A stretch of 14,226 bases of DNA from a halophilic archaeon J07HX64 (GTDB lineage Archaea > Halobacteriota > Halobacteria > Halobacteriales > Haloarculaceae), in assembly GCA_000416085.1 (NCBI GenBank), contig KE356579.1, forward strand, positions 1,008,082-1,022,307, written 5' to 3'. The notes beneath the pieces were generated by a model that worked only from the letters and a program-made list of their open reading frames with translations, was not told where the DNA came from and made no database searches. This document shows, piece after piece, positions 8,301 through 14,226 of this stretch. The position numbers and the translations under genes are program-made. Positions within the stretch are counted from its first letter, which is position 1. Every line of letters starts with the position of its first letter.

Positions 8301-9847
8301 AGTCGGTTGCCGACGACGATGACCTGGCGAACCAGTACCGGTACGCCCTGATGACACTGCGCGCAGTCGAGGACAAGACCTACACCGGCGCCTCCATCGC
8401 GTCCCCATCGGTCCCGTGGGGTGTGGCCGTGGACGTCACGGAGTCGAACGGCTACGGCTACAACTTTGTCTGGTCCCGGGACCTGTATCAGGTGTTCACC
8501 GTCTTCGACACTGTCGGTGATATCGATACCGCCGCCAACCAGCTCGAGTACATCTACGAGTTCCAGCAGGACGAGACAGGGTTCATCCCACAGAACACCT
8601 ACGTGAACGGCACGACCCGCTGGGGCGGCGAACAGATGGACAACATCTCGTTTCCGCAGGTGATGGCCTACCACCTCGCGGAGGCCGGACTCAAACTCGA
8701 CGATGTCGGCTACGGCTACGAGAACATCCGGCGGTCGGCCGACTACGTCGCGTACAACGGACCGGAGACCGCACAGGAACGGTGGGAGGAGGAGTCCGGG
8801 TCGTCACCGTCGTCGATCGCCGCCGAGATCGCGGGGTTGGCGTGTGCCGGAAAGCTGGCGATCGACGCGGGACACCGCGACGACGCGCTGATCTGGCTCG
8901 CGCTCGCCGACCACTGGGTGAACAACGTCGAGACCTGGACGACCACCACGACCGGGACGGCTGTCCACACGAACACACCCTACTATCTTCGGGTCGCGAG
9001 AAACGGTGAACCGGATGTCGGACACCTCCGAACACTGGCGAACAACGGCCCGACACTCGACGAGCGGGAGATAATCGACGGAGGGTTTCTCGAACTCGTC
9101 CGACTGGGTATCAAACCGGCCACCGACGAGACGATCCGCAACTCGGTCGCCGAGGTCGACGACACGATACGCGTCGATGTGGACTCGGCAGCCGCGTTCT
9201 ACCGGTACAACGGGGACGGCTACGGTGAGCGCAGCACGGGCGACCCGGGTGCACCGTGGTCGGTCGAGAACCACGGGAACGGCCGACTCTGGCCGTTGCT
9301 CACCGGCGAGCGCGGAGAGTACGAACTCCGCCGCGACGACCCGGCGCTCCCGCCCGAGGACTGCCTCCGGACACTCCAGGGAGTCGCAAACTCCGGCCGG
9401 ATGCTCCCGGAGCAGATCTGGGACCGCAAGCACAGCACCGACTACAACTGGGAGTTCGCGGAGGGAACCGGGTCGGCGACACCGCTCGCGTGGTCGATGG
9501 CCCAGTACATCCGACTCGCACACGGCATCGACGCCGGCGACCCCATCGAGACACCCGCGTTTGTTCACGAGCGCTACCGGGAACGGTGCCTCCATCGACC
9601 GGACCAGAGCCCGGCCCTGCGGGTCGACACACAGTTCCGCGGCAACGAGCTGCTGGTCTCCGGCGAGACAACCGGTGTCTGTGTGGCGGTCAAGACGCCC
9701 GCCGACAGCGTGTTTCTGTCGGCCGAGGACGGCCAGTTCGAGGCGACACTCGATATCGACCCGGGTGCCAATCAGGTGATTGTCGCTGCTGCGGACAGCG
9801 AGGATCTCGAATCTACCGGGACGACTGTCTGGCAACTGCAACTGTGA
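5306..9847 (+). CDS. Tandem GH15 protein: glucoamylase/glucodextranase-type glucan 1,4-alpha-glucosidase
   Basis: The product is 1513 residues in two halves. The first half has a beta-rich N-terminal domain (about 1-270) and an (alpha/alpha)6-type GH15 domain (about 300-680). It carries VWFRDEA (W325-D328), a general-acid candidate E457 in NVWEDDVG and a general-base candidate E653 in YLAEQAF. The second half starts near 696 with GPGEQQTWTTGEKYGVGT, the start of the glucodextranase-type N domain, including YPRVDVMNLR. Its catalytic domain (about 1010-1430) has FVWSRD (W1056-D1059), ERWEEESG (acid E1161) and LPEQIWDRK (base E1369). A final beta-sandwich (about 1440-1513) follows. GH15 enzymes release glucose from non-reducing ends of alpha-glucans. 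There is no signal peptide, so it should act on internal glycogen or dextrins. Most GH15 enzymes have a single catalytic domain. Exact substrate is not readable; the first half could have trehalase- or isomaltose-type specificity. Confidence 0.9.
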   Translation: MRLTTALNDFKQARYERFPEEARTTSGSFSGHGDRLVHVGTDGSIRDYSAPLSGMYGIDRSRLGILTGEETWWFSEMDTIRQHYYRETRLVETEYSAGSFTVHQYDLTLGRAHVTHVVLRGAVPRDAKLVCFATIAPEGEERRVGTLVHEDGGPDGASVLEVYHRQEHDYLTASTGLDSIHGQQPERFEEILADAPVSFPRQEPTAQQEQTRLTGDVLVAAPLDSTGRNTSTTLVTRLSNHEETDRETVLSNLTTCAHSHEQAEDLREAALDRSSFDVSESTPRSEMVRTDLRVMDLLTAPLGGRIAAPEFDPFYAHSGGYGYVWFRDEATVSQHLLAAGDHLDIETAHSLSDSARFLCEHQLPDGTWPHRVWATDGSLAPGWANATVERGEGSTEYQADQTASVTAFLATLLETHREDLNQQLTDEIRSTVARAVDSLTADIAANDLPAPCQNVWEDDVGQFAHTAGTYVDAFSAVARAPVNTSLRQRSHEAATRVMNGLQNLWNEDRSAYVTKLERENGSQDDRIDGGALILARAFQEYDTLEGQTLSSQQVDRLAEHVSTTLDTLFRNPSESAVAGLVRYEDDYWRSNEQSEEKIWSVTTAMGAIAAARTGSLLNDRGRNGEAYLNRGSDLYELIASNGPLTTEAGYLAEQAFDDGSLDSATPLGWSHGLRLHATAVLEDLNALPTTSSEINGPGEQQTWTTGEKYGVGTVADHDTQDPSRVWFTLTDGALTEARYPRVDVMNLRTFDFLVRCVDDTDYAARTHEEARTNGDTIERRVEPVDDEALLFRHVFRETGDGRGHRWTLTVDYASDPEHDAIVASTEFVADDGRRYDVFTAADIALTSDSRQDRGLTYGDWGNYHLLARSPQGYTGEADDALLVDENGEAYSVAMALVAANRFDWATVGVGGGDRLDSLYTDGELPDPVSSIDGENVVLVGRIGTGAQVSEEVALGFARRADTAAAVGEADGALERGHETIRTAYTDSWREFLSDKPLPESVADDDDLANQYRYALMTLRAVEDKTYTGASIASPSVPWGVAVDVTESNGYGYNFVWSRDLYQVFTVFDTVGDIDTAANQLEYIYEFQQDETGFIPQNTYVNGTTRWGGEQMDNISFPQVMAYHLAEAGLKLDDVGYGYENIRRSADYVAYNGPETAQERWEEESGSSPSSIAAEIAGLACAGKLAIDAGHRDDALIWLALADHWVNNVETWTTTTTGTAVHTNTPYYLRVARNGEPDVGHLRTLANNGPTLDEREIIDGGFLELVRLGIKPATDETIRNSVAEVDDTIRVDVDSAAAFYRYNGDGYGERSTGDPGAPWSVENHGNGRLWPLLTGERGEYELRRDDPALPPEDCLRTLQGVANSGRMLPEQIWDRKHSTDYNWEFAEGTGSATPLAWSMAQYIRLAHGIDAGDPIETPAFVHERYRERCLHRPDQSPALRVDTQFRGNELLVSGETTGVCVAVKTPADSVFLSAEDGQFEATLDIDPGANQVIVAAADSEDLESTGTTVWQLQL

Positions 9848-9851
9848 CCGT

Positions 9852-9914
9852 GTCGACTCCTCCGACTGTCTGCCGGATGCCGAACAACCGACACTACCGG
9901 TGACCGGCACACAG
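9852..9914 (+). repeat. Hairpin-forming intergenic repeat, copy 1 (after glucoamylase)
   Basis: Positions 9852-9904 align without gaps to 11174-11226, 43 of 53 identical. Within it CTGTCTGCCGG (9866-9876) can pair with CCGGCACACAG (9904-9914), 10 of 11 positions, loop 27 nt. It begins 5 bp after the glucoamylase stop. It may be a REP-like 3'-end element or a remnant mobile element. Confidence 0.6.
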
Positions 9915-9968
9915 TCCAGAGTCACACACCGCCCGTAGTTCCGACAGTCGTGTGTGAGAGTCGACGAC

Positions 9969-9991
9969 CCGGCGCGGTCAGACAGCGCCGG
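9969..9991. terminator. 7-bp GC hairpin between convergent glucoamylase and dehydrogenase genes
   Basis: CCGGCGC (9969-9975) and GCGCCGG (9985-9991) pair perfectly around a 9-nt loop, directly after the dehydrogenase stop codon (9994-9992 on the minus strand). No T-run follows on either strand, and haloarchaeal terminators are usually T-rich, so a terminator role is tentative. Confidence 0.3.
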
Positions 9992-11032
9992 TCAGGGCGT
10001 GATGACGGCCCGTCCGTCGATCTCCCGGTGTTCGAGTTTCTCCGCAACCTCGTTGATCTCGCCGAGGCTGTGCTGGCTCGTGTGCAGGTCGACATCGCCG
10101 CGCTTGACCAGCGCGACCAGTTCCTGGAGTTCGCTGTACTGGCCGACGAGCGTCCCGACAAACGAGAACTCCCCGGCAACGAGAGCCTGTGCGGGTTCGT
10201 GGATATGACCGCCGTAACCGACGATGTGGTAGTCGCCGCCGAGCGCGCAGATATCCGGCGCCAGCGCCGTCGTCTCGTCGGAACCGACGAAATCCAGAAC
10301 CTGCGCCGCCCCGACACCATCGCTGAGACTTTCGACCTCGGCTGCGACATCGTCTGTCGCCGGGTCCAGCGTCACGCCGGCACCACACCGCTCGGCCAGT
10401 TCGCGCGCCGACTGTTTGAGATCCACCGCAACGATGTCGGCGGCGGTCATCGCGTTCAGACACTGCACCCCGATGTGACCGAGACCGCCGATGCCGATTG
10501 CGACCGCGGTGTCGCCAGGATTGAGTTCGTCGACGGCCTTCTTCACAGCGTGGTAGGCGGTGATGCCGGCGTCGGCGTGGGGGGCGATGTCGACCGGATC
10601 GATGCTGTCGGGGAGTGGAATAACCGCTCGCTCGCTCGTGAGCAACTCCTCGGCGAAGCCGCCGTCGGTGGTGAGACCGTTGAACGAGTCGTTCTCACAG
10701 TGCATCGTCTCGCCTCGCCGACAGGGCCGGCAGATGCCGCAGGTCTGAACCGGGTGACACACGACCTGGTCACCCTCGGAGACGAGTGTCACCTCCTCGC
10801 CGGTCTCGACGACGGTCCCCGCGTTCTCGTGACCCAGCGTCATCGGCAGTTCCTGTGGCACGTAGTCGGCCCACTGGCCCTCGATGATGTGATTGTCTGT
10901 CTGACACCAGCCCGCGCCCTCGACACTGACGACGACATCTCCGCTTCGGTCCGGTTCGGGTCGGTCGGTCTCCTCTACCGAGAGTCCGTCCGACATATCG
11001 TGCGTGTACTCGTGGAGTCGCGCAGCGAGCAT
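9992..11032 (-). CDS. Zinc-dependent MDR-family alcohol/polyol dehydrogenase, NAD(P)-linked
   Basis: The product is 346 residues, normal for the zinc medium-chain dehydrogenase family. Catalytic-zinc ligands are C43 (GWCQTDNH), H68-E69 (GHENAG) and D154 (HADAGITAYHAV). Structural zinc is held by C98, C101, C104 and C112 (CGICRPCRRGETMHC). The Rossmann motif GIGGLGHIG is followed by VDLKQSA; the acidic residue at the end of that strand usually favours NAD+. It oxidises an alcohol, or a sugar hydroxyl as in archaeal arabinose dehydrogenases, or works in reverse; the substrate cannot be told. The ATG at 11032 lies about 26 bp from a TATA box. A longer plus-strand frame across the same region is a shadow of this gene. 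It is tail-to-tail with the glucoamylase and shows no pathway link to the glucan genes. Confidence 0.93.
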   Translation of the reverse strand: MLAARLHEYTHDMSDGLSVEETDRPEPDRSGDVVVSVEGAGWCQTDNHIIEGQWADYVPQELPMTLGHENAGTVVETGEEVTLVSEGDQVVCHPVQTCGICRPCRRGETMHCENDSFNGLTTDGGFAEELLTSERAVIPLPDSIDPVDIAPHADAGITAYHAVKKAVDELNPGDTAVAIGIGGLGHIGVQCLNAMTAADIVAVDLKQSARELAERCGAGVTLDPATDDVAAEVESLSDGVGAAQVLDFVGSDETTALAPDICALGGDYHIVGYGGHIHEPAQALVAGEFSFVGTLVGQYSELQELVALVKRGDVDLHTSQHSLGEINEVAEKLEHREIDGRAVITP

Positions 11033-11053
11033 ACACCGGATAGTTCCGCTCAG

Positions 11054-11062
11054 ATAATAAAT
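11054..11062 (-). promoter_or_regulatory. TATA box for the dehydrogenase gene
   Basis: Read on the minus strand this is ATTTATTAT, centred about 26 bp before the ATG at 11032, consistent with leaderless transcription. Confidence 0.7.
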
Positions 11063-11173
11063 CTACGGGCTAGAATGGGCACACCGCCGGCGAAGAGGGG
11101 GCTCGCCGCTGTCGACGACTGCTCTCCACCGGGTGTGTTCGGGAGCACCGAAGCTAATACGACCGATGACTAG

Positions 11174-11250
11174 GTCGATTCTTCCGGCTGTCTGCCGGGT
11201 AGCGAACCGCCGACACGACCGATGACGGGTGTTCAACCCGCAGGCAGACA
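11174..11250 (+). repeat. Hairpin-forming intergenic repeat, copy 2 (between dehydrogenase promoter and DUF4112 gene)
   Basis: Positions 11174-11226 match copy 1 (9852-9904) without gaps. TGTCTGCC and GGGT (11189-11200) can pair with ACCC (11236-11239) and GGCAGACA (11243-11250), 12 bp in all with a 3-nt bulge and a 35-nt loop. The last 12 bases, ACGACCGATGAC (11215-11226), also occur at 11159-11170, so part of the unit is repeated a third time. It lies 36 bp beyond the DUF4112 stop codon. Confidence 0.6.
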
Positions 11251-11286
11251 CTGTGCCGACTCAGAGCCATGCCATCTGTGTGACAC

Positions 11287-11748
11287 TCAGTCCCGTTTAA
11301 TCGGGATCTCGACGGCCGTCTCCGGGTCGTGCCCACTGTCCGAGTCCTCGGTCGGTTCCTCGGCGAGGTCCTCGAGCGCACGGTTGACGTTGCGTTTGTT
11401 CGCCTTCCAGAACGAGTCGAAGACGGTGCCGATGTAGGGGACCGACCCGCCGACTGTGTCGAGAGTAATATTACCGAGCATCCGGAGTAAGGTCGTGTAC
11501 GAGACACCTAGATTGGCAGATTCGGCGACGATGTAGAGTGAGAGACCGGCACTGACCAGGTCACCGGCAACCGGGAGGACGCCGAGGATAGGGTCGATAC
11601 CGATGCTGGCGTTCGTCCCCGGGATCGGGATGCTCTCGTCCAGGGCGTGTGCAACAACCTCCATCCGGTGGAGCGCTGCCTTGTCAACGCTGGGCGGTAT
11701 CTCCCCGTCGTACTCCGCACCGAACCACGACTCGAAACCGGTTGTCAT
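11287..11748 (-). CDS. DUF4112 family protein, probable membrane-associated, function unknown
   Basis: The product is 153 residues. The DUF4112 core is clear: a helical N-terminal part (HRMEVVAHALDESIPIPGT), then IGIDPILGVLPVAGDLVSAG (49-68) running into the hydrophobic LSLYIVAESANLGVS (69-83). LLRMLGNITLDTVGGSVP and the signature FDSFWKANKRN (110-120) follow. The tail (about 125-153) is very acidic and probably disordered. The 49-76 region and the segment around 98-110 are hydrophobic with Gly/Pro breaks, suggesting shallow or paired membrane insertion. No biochemical role is known to me for this family. The ATG at 11748 lies 25 bp from a strong TATA box. It diverges from the MMPL transporter gene, which may hint at shared control but no more. 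Confidence 0.88.
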   Translation of the reverse strand: MTTGFESWFGAEYDGEIPPSVDKAALHRMEVVAHALDESIPIPGTNASIGIDPILGVLPVAGDLVSAGLSLYIVAESANLGVSYTTLLRMLGNITLDTVGGSVPYIGTVFDSFWKANKRNVNRALEDLAEEPTEDSDSGHDPETAVEIPIKRD

Positions 11749-11766
11749 ACCCTCTATAACTGCTAC

Positions 11767-11777
11767 TAATATATAAA
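11767..11777 (-). promoter_or_regulatory. TATA box for the DUF4112 gene
   Basis: On the minus strand this is TTTATATATTA, centred about 25 bp before the ATG at 11748. From here to the transporter promoter (about 11778-11994) I see no gene and no strong repeat. Confidence 0.75.
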
Positions 11778-11994
11778 CGCAACGTGGGACTGGTCACCCA
11801 ACGGCCGGTGCACAACAGCGCGAGAGTCCCGGCGTTCACCCCGGACGAGGACCGCAGGACACACCAGGGCACCCGTCTCTCTCATCTGTCACGCCAGTTC
11901 ACCCTCCGTCGCCCCCGGTCCGTGTCTGGTGCCGTCACAATCTGGCTGTTGCACCACCGCCGACGCGTTGCCGGGTCAGAAACGGGGTACCCGG

Positions 11995-12002
11995 CTTTAT
12001 TA
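11995..12002 (+). promoter_or_regulatory. TATA box for the MMPL transporter gene
   Basis: CTTTATTA, in an otherwise GC-rich stretch, is centred about 27 bp before the ATG at 12026. This suits a leaderless transcript and supports that start. Confidence 0.7.
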
Positions 12003-12025
12003 GCTCCTCTCGACACCCGCCGGAC

Positions 12026-14226
12026 ATGAGCATCGCAGACAGTCTATCGGCAGCGACAGACCGTATTGCCGGTGTGGTTACCACTCACAACAGGCTGGTC
12101 ATCCTGTTGATGCTCGTCCTGACAGCGGGCGTCGTCTTCGGGGTGACACAGGAACAGAGTGACAGTGACAACACCGCAAGCGGGGACATTATCGAGGGAT
12201 CCGAGGTAAACGATGCGAACCAGTACCTCGATGATGTCTATTTCAGCGAGGGCTCGGACGGAACCGAGACAATCGAGGTGTACGTCCGGGGTGAGGACGG
12301 GTCGGCGCTGAGCAAGGCCGGACTGCTGGCCGCGCTCGACTACCAGGTCGAGGTGACCGACTCCGAGTCGGTCACGGAAGCGCTCGCGGATACGGACAGC
12401 CCTGTCCGGAACCCGGCGAGCCTGGTCGCGACCGAACTGGTCGACGAGCCGGAGCCGGACCTCGCTACACAGCGGGCGGCACTCGAGGATGCGAGCGCTG
12501 AGGAGCTCACACAGGCAGTCCAGACCACGTTCAGCGGCGGGGAGCAGAGCAGGCAACTGCTCCCGGTAAGCTACGAGGCCGGAACAGCTGACGCCGATGC
12601 GATGCGACTGGTGCTTACCGTTGCCGATAGCCCCGACCAGGCAGTCACCGAGACGCTCGAGGAGGTCGCAGGGACAGTCGGGGCGGACTCGTCGCTGTCG
12701 GTGTTCACGAGCACCGGTGTCAGCGAGAACCTCAACAGCTCGCTGGTGCTCGAACTCGCGTGGCTTGTCATTCCGCTCATCCTGCTCTCGCTGGTTGTCG
12801 TGCTCGGGTTCGCGTACCGCGACCTGACCGATGTGGTGATCAGTATCGCCGGGGTGGTCGTCACGATGCTGTGGGCGTTCGGCCTGATGGGGTGGCTCGG
12901 CCTGTTCTCCTCGGAGACGAGTCTCGTCGTGCCGGTGCTCGCAATCGCGCTGAGTATCGATTTCAGCTTCCACACGTTCATGCGCTACCGCGAGCAGCGC
13001 GACCCGGAAGACGGGATCCGTGCCGGTCTCAAGCGGTCGAGTGGTGCCGTGATGATCGCGTTCCTGCTGGTGACGATCACCGCTATCATCGGGTTCCTGC
13101 CGAATCTGGTCAACCCGGTCCCCCTCATCAGGGACATCTCGGTGGCGCTGATGCTGGCCGTCATCTCGGCGCTCGTCGTGTTCACCACGCTGGTGCCGGC
13201 GCTGAAGATCAGTGCCGACGGGCTCTGGGAGCGGTTCGGGTTCGACCGGACCGGGACCGCGCTCGGAAAGGGGTCGTACCTCTCGACGGTGCTCGGTAGC
13301 GGAGCGGCCGCTGCCCGGCGCGTGGCCCCCGTCGTCATCGTCGGCGCACTGCTCGTCGGTCTGGTCGGCGGGATCGCCTTTACCGAGGTCGACCGCGAGC
13401 AGTTCCAGGGGTCCGACCCGCTCTCGGACCCGGGCTGGCAGTCCGAACTCCCCGGTCCGATGGCGTACGAGCTACACGAGACCGACGCCGCGGAGCGCCA
13501 GACATTTATAAACGAACAGTTCCAGACGGGCGGGCCGAACTCCGATAGTATCGTCGCGTTCACACAGTTCCTGTTGAGAGGCGACGTCGCAACCGCAGAG
13601 ACGATGAGGGCACTCGATACCGTCGAGACGGAGGCGGCCGAGGCCGACCCGTCCATCGTGTTCAATCAGGGTGGGAGCGTGAACGTCCAGTCGCCGCTCT
13701 CGGCGATGCGGGAAGCCGCGGCAGCCCAGCCGGAGAGCGAGTTCGCACAGACGTTCGCCGCCGCCGCCGGTGTCGAGACGAGCGACCCCGAGGAACTACG
13801 AACTCTCGTTCCCGAGCAGAACGTCCAGGGTGTACTCGACGCGTTCTTCGCCGCCGCCCCGGCGGAGGCGAGCGCGGTGATCGAGCGCACGGACGGCGAG
13901 TACGACTCGATGCGAGCGCTGGTGCCTGTCCAGGAGCTGTTTGGTAGCGAGCGCACCAGCGAGATGCGCGATATCGAGAGCGCTGTTGCCGGCGAGACCG
14001 GCGCCTCCGTCACCGCGGTCGGCAACGGCATCATAAGTGATGTGAACAGTTCGGAGATTGTCGACGGTATCACGACGACGATGCTGGTGGCCCTCGCGGG
14101 AGTGTTCCTGGTGCTCGGCATCGTCTACCGGACGGCCTACCGCAGCGCGACACTGGGCATCGTCACGGCGCTGCCGGTTGCGCTGGTGCTCGGGACCGTC
14201 TTCCTGGGTATGTTCCTGCTCGGCGA
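12026..14226 (+). CDS. MMPL/RND-superfamily transporter, N-terminal 733 residues, cut by window edge
   Basis: The frame from the ATG at 12026 is open to the right edge; in-frame Met codons at 12980, 13604 and 14081 show no shift. Layout is that of an RND/MMPL exporter. TM1 is at about 24-41 (LVILLMLVLTAGVVFG), followed by an acidic extracytoplasmic domain (about 44-235). A helix bundle (about 240-405) holds LAIALSIDFSFHTFMRYRE, with D312 at the place of the family's Asp (commonly D-Y). A helix at about 436-453 leads to a second extracytoplasmic domain (about 455-680), and the second bundle begins near 684. Such proteins use the ion gradient to export lipids or other hydrophobic compounds; the substrate here is unknown. 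Only the start of the second bundle is present, so the C-terminus is missing. It is divergent from the DUF4112 gene. Confidence 0.9.
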   Translation, partial: MSIADSLSAATDRIAGVVTTHNRLVILLMLVLTAGVVFGVTQEQSDSDNTASGDIIEGSEVNDANQYLDDVYFSEGSDGTETIEVYVRGEDGSALSKAGLLAALDYQVEVTDSESVTEALADTDSPVRNPASLVATELVDEPEPDLATQRAALEDASAEELTQAVQTTFSGGEQSRQLLPVSYEAGTADADAMRLVLTVADSPDQAVTETLEEVAGTVGADSSLSVFTSTGVSENLNSSLVLELAWLVIPLILLSLVVVLGFAYRDLTDVVISIAGVVVTMLWAFGLMGWLGLFSSETSLVVPVLAIALSIDFSFHTFMRYREQRDPEDGIRAGLKRSSGAVMIAFLLVTITAIIGFLPNLVNPVPLIRDISVALMLAVISALVVFTTLVPALKISADGLWERFGFDRTGTALGKGSYLSTVLGSGAAAARRVAPVVIVGALLVGLVGGIAFTEVDREQFQGSDPLSDPGWQSELPGPMAYELHETDAAERQTFINEQFQTGGPNSDSIVAFTQFLLRGDVATAETMRALDTVETEAAEADPSIVFNQGGSVNVQSPLSAMREAAAAQPESEFAQTFAAAAGVETSDPEELRTLVPEQNVQGVLDAFFAAAPAEASAVIERTDGEYDSMRALVPVQELFGSERTSEMRDIESAVAGETGASVTAVGNGIISDVNSSEIVDGITTTMLVALAGVFLVLGIVYRTAYRSATLGIVTALPVALVLGTVFLGMFLLG

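Noticed and set aside
8804..9925. 373-codon minus-strand open frame
   Set aside because: Antisense to the second GH15 catalytic domain, with no domain sense of its own.
9950..11173. 407-codon plus-strand open frame
   Set aside because: It lies opposite the dehydrogenase gene, whose zinc and Rossmann motifs are unmistakable. Long antisense frames are common in GC-rich DNA.
9852..11226. Repeat copies as conserved coding relics (both read V-D-S-S-x-C-L-P in one frame)
   Set aside because: Differences fall in first, second and third codon positions alike, so there is no sign of protein-level constraint.
12044..12973. 309-codon minus-strand open frame
   Set aside because: Antisense to the MMPL transporter; its translation is rich in Arg, His and Gln with no recognisable domain.
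1..14226. tRNA, rRNA, CRISPR arrays, transposases, integrases
   Set aside because: None could be recognised: no cloverleaf-like sequence, no regularly spaced repeats, no recombinase motifs.

Overview
The window looks like a chromosomal segment from a halophilic archaeon (class Halobacteria). It is GC-rich, and its proteins are strongly Asp/Glu-rich and Lys-poor. Most genes begin at or very near the position where an archaeal TATA box about 24-28 bp upstream would start transcription (leaderless mRNAs). The families present (haloarchaeal amylase, DUF4112, an archaeal MMPL transporter) fit this. Nothing in the sequence fixes the genus.

Positions 1-9847 form an alpha-glucan (glycogen/maltodextrin) island. 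In order they hold: the 5' end of a 4-alpha-glucanotransferase (malQ-like, minus, runs off the left edge); a GT-B glycosyltransferase resembling glycogen synthase (plus); a small acidic conserved protein of unknown function and a hexose-1-phosphate nucleotidyltransferase (both minus, probable operon); a GH13 alpha-amylase-family gene (plus) broken by two single-base frameshifts; and a 1513-residue tandem GH15 glucoamylase-type protein (plus). None of the complete enzymes has an export signal, so the set reads as cytoplasmic: nucleotidyltransferase plus glycosyltransferase to make polymer, and amylase, glucoamylase and glucanotransferase to remodel or degrade it. No branching enzyme is seen here.

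Positions 9848-14226 hold genes with no evident link to that pathway: a zinc-dependent MDR alcohol/polyol dehydrogenase (minus), a DUF4112 membrane protein (minus), and the first ~734 residues of an MMPL/RND-type transporter (plus, runs off the right edge).

The most interesting non-coding signals are: a 53-bp ungapped direct repeat (43/53 identical), each copy able to fold into a hairpin, on both sides of the dehydrogenase gene; a perfect 10-bp inverted repeat just upstream of the amylase start; and a 14-bp identical motif shared by the intergenic regions upstream of the amylase/nucleotidyltransferase pair and of the glucoamylase. I do not see a clearly new biological system. The broken amylase, the double-GH15 fusion and the intergenic repeats deserve a second look.
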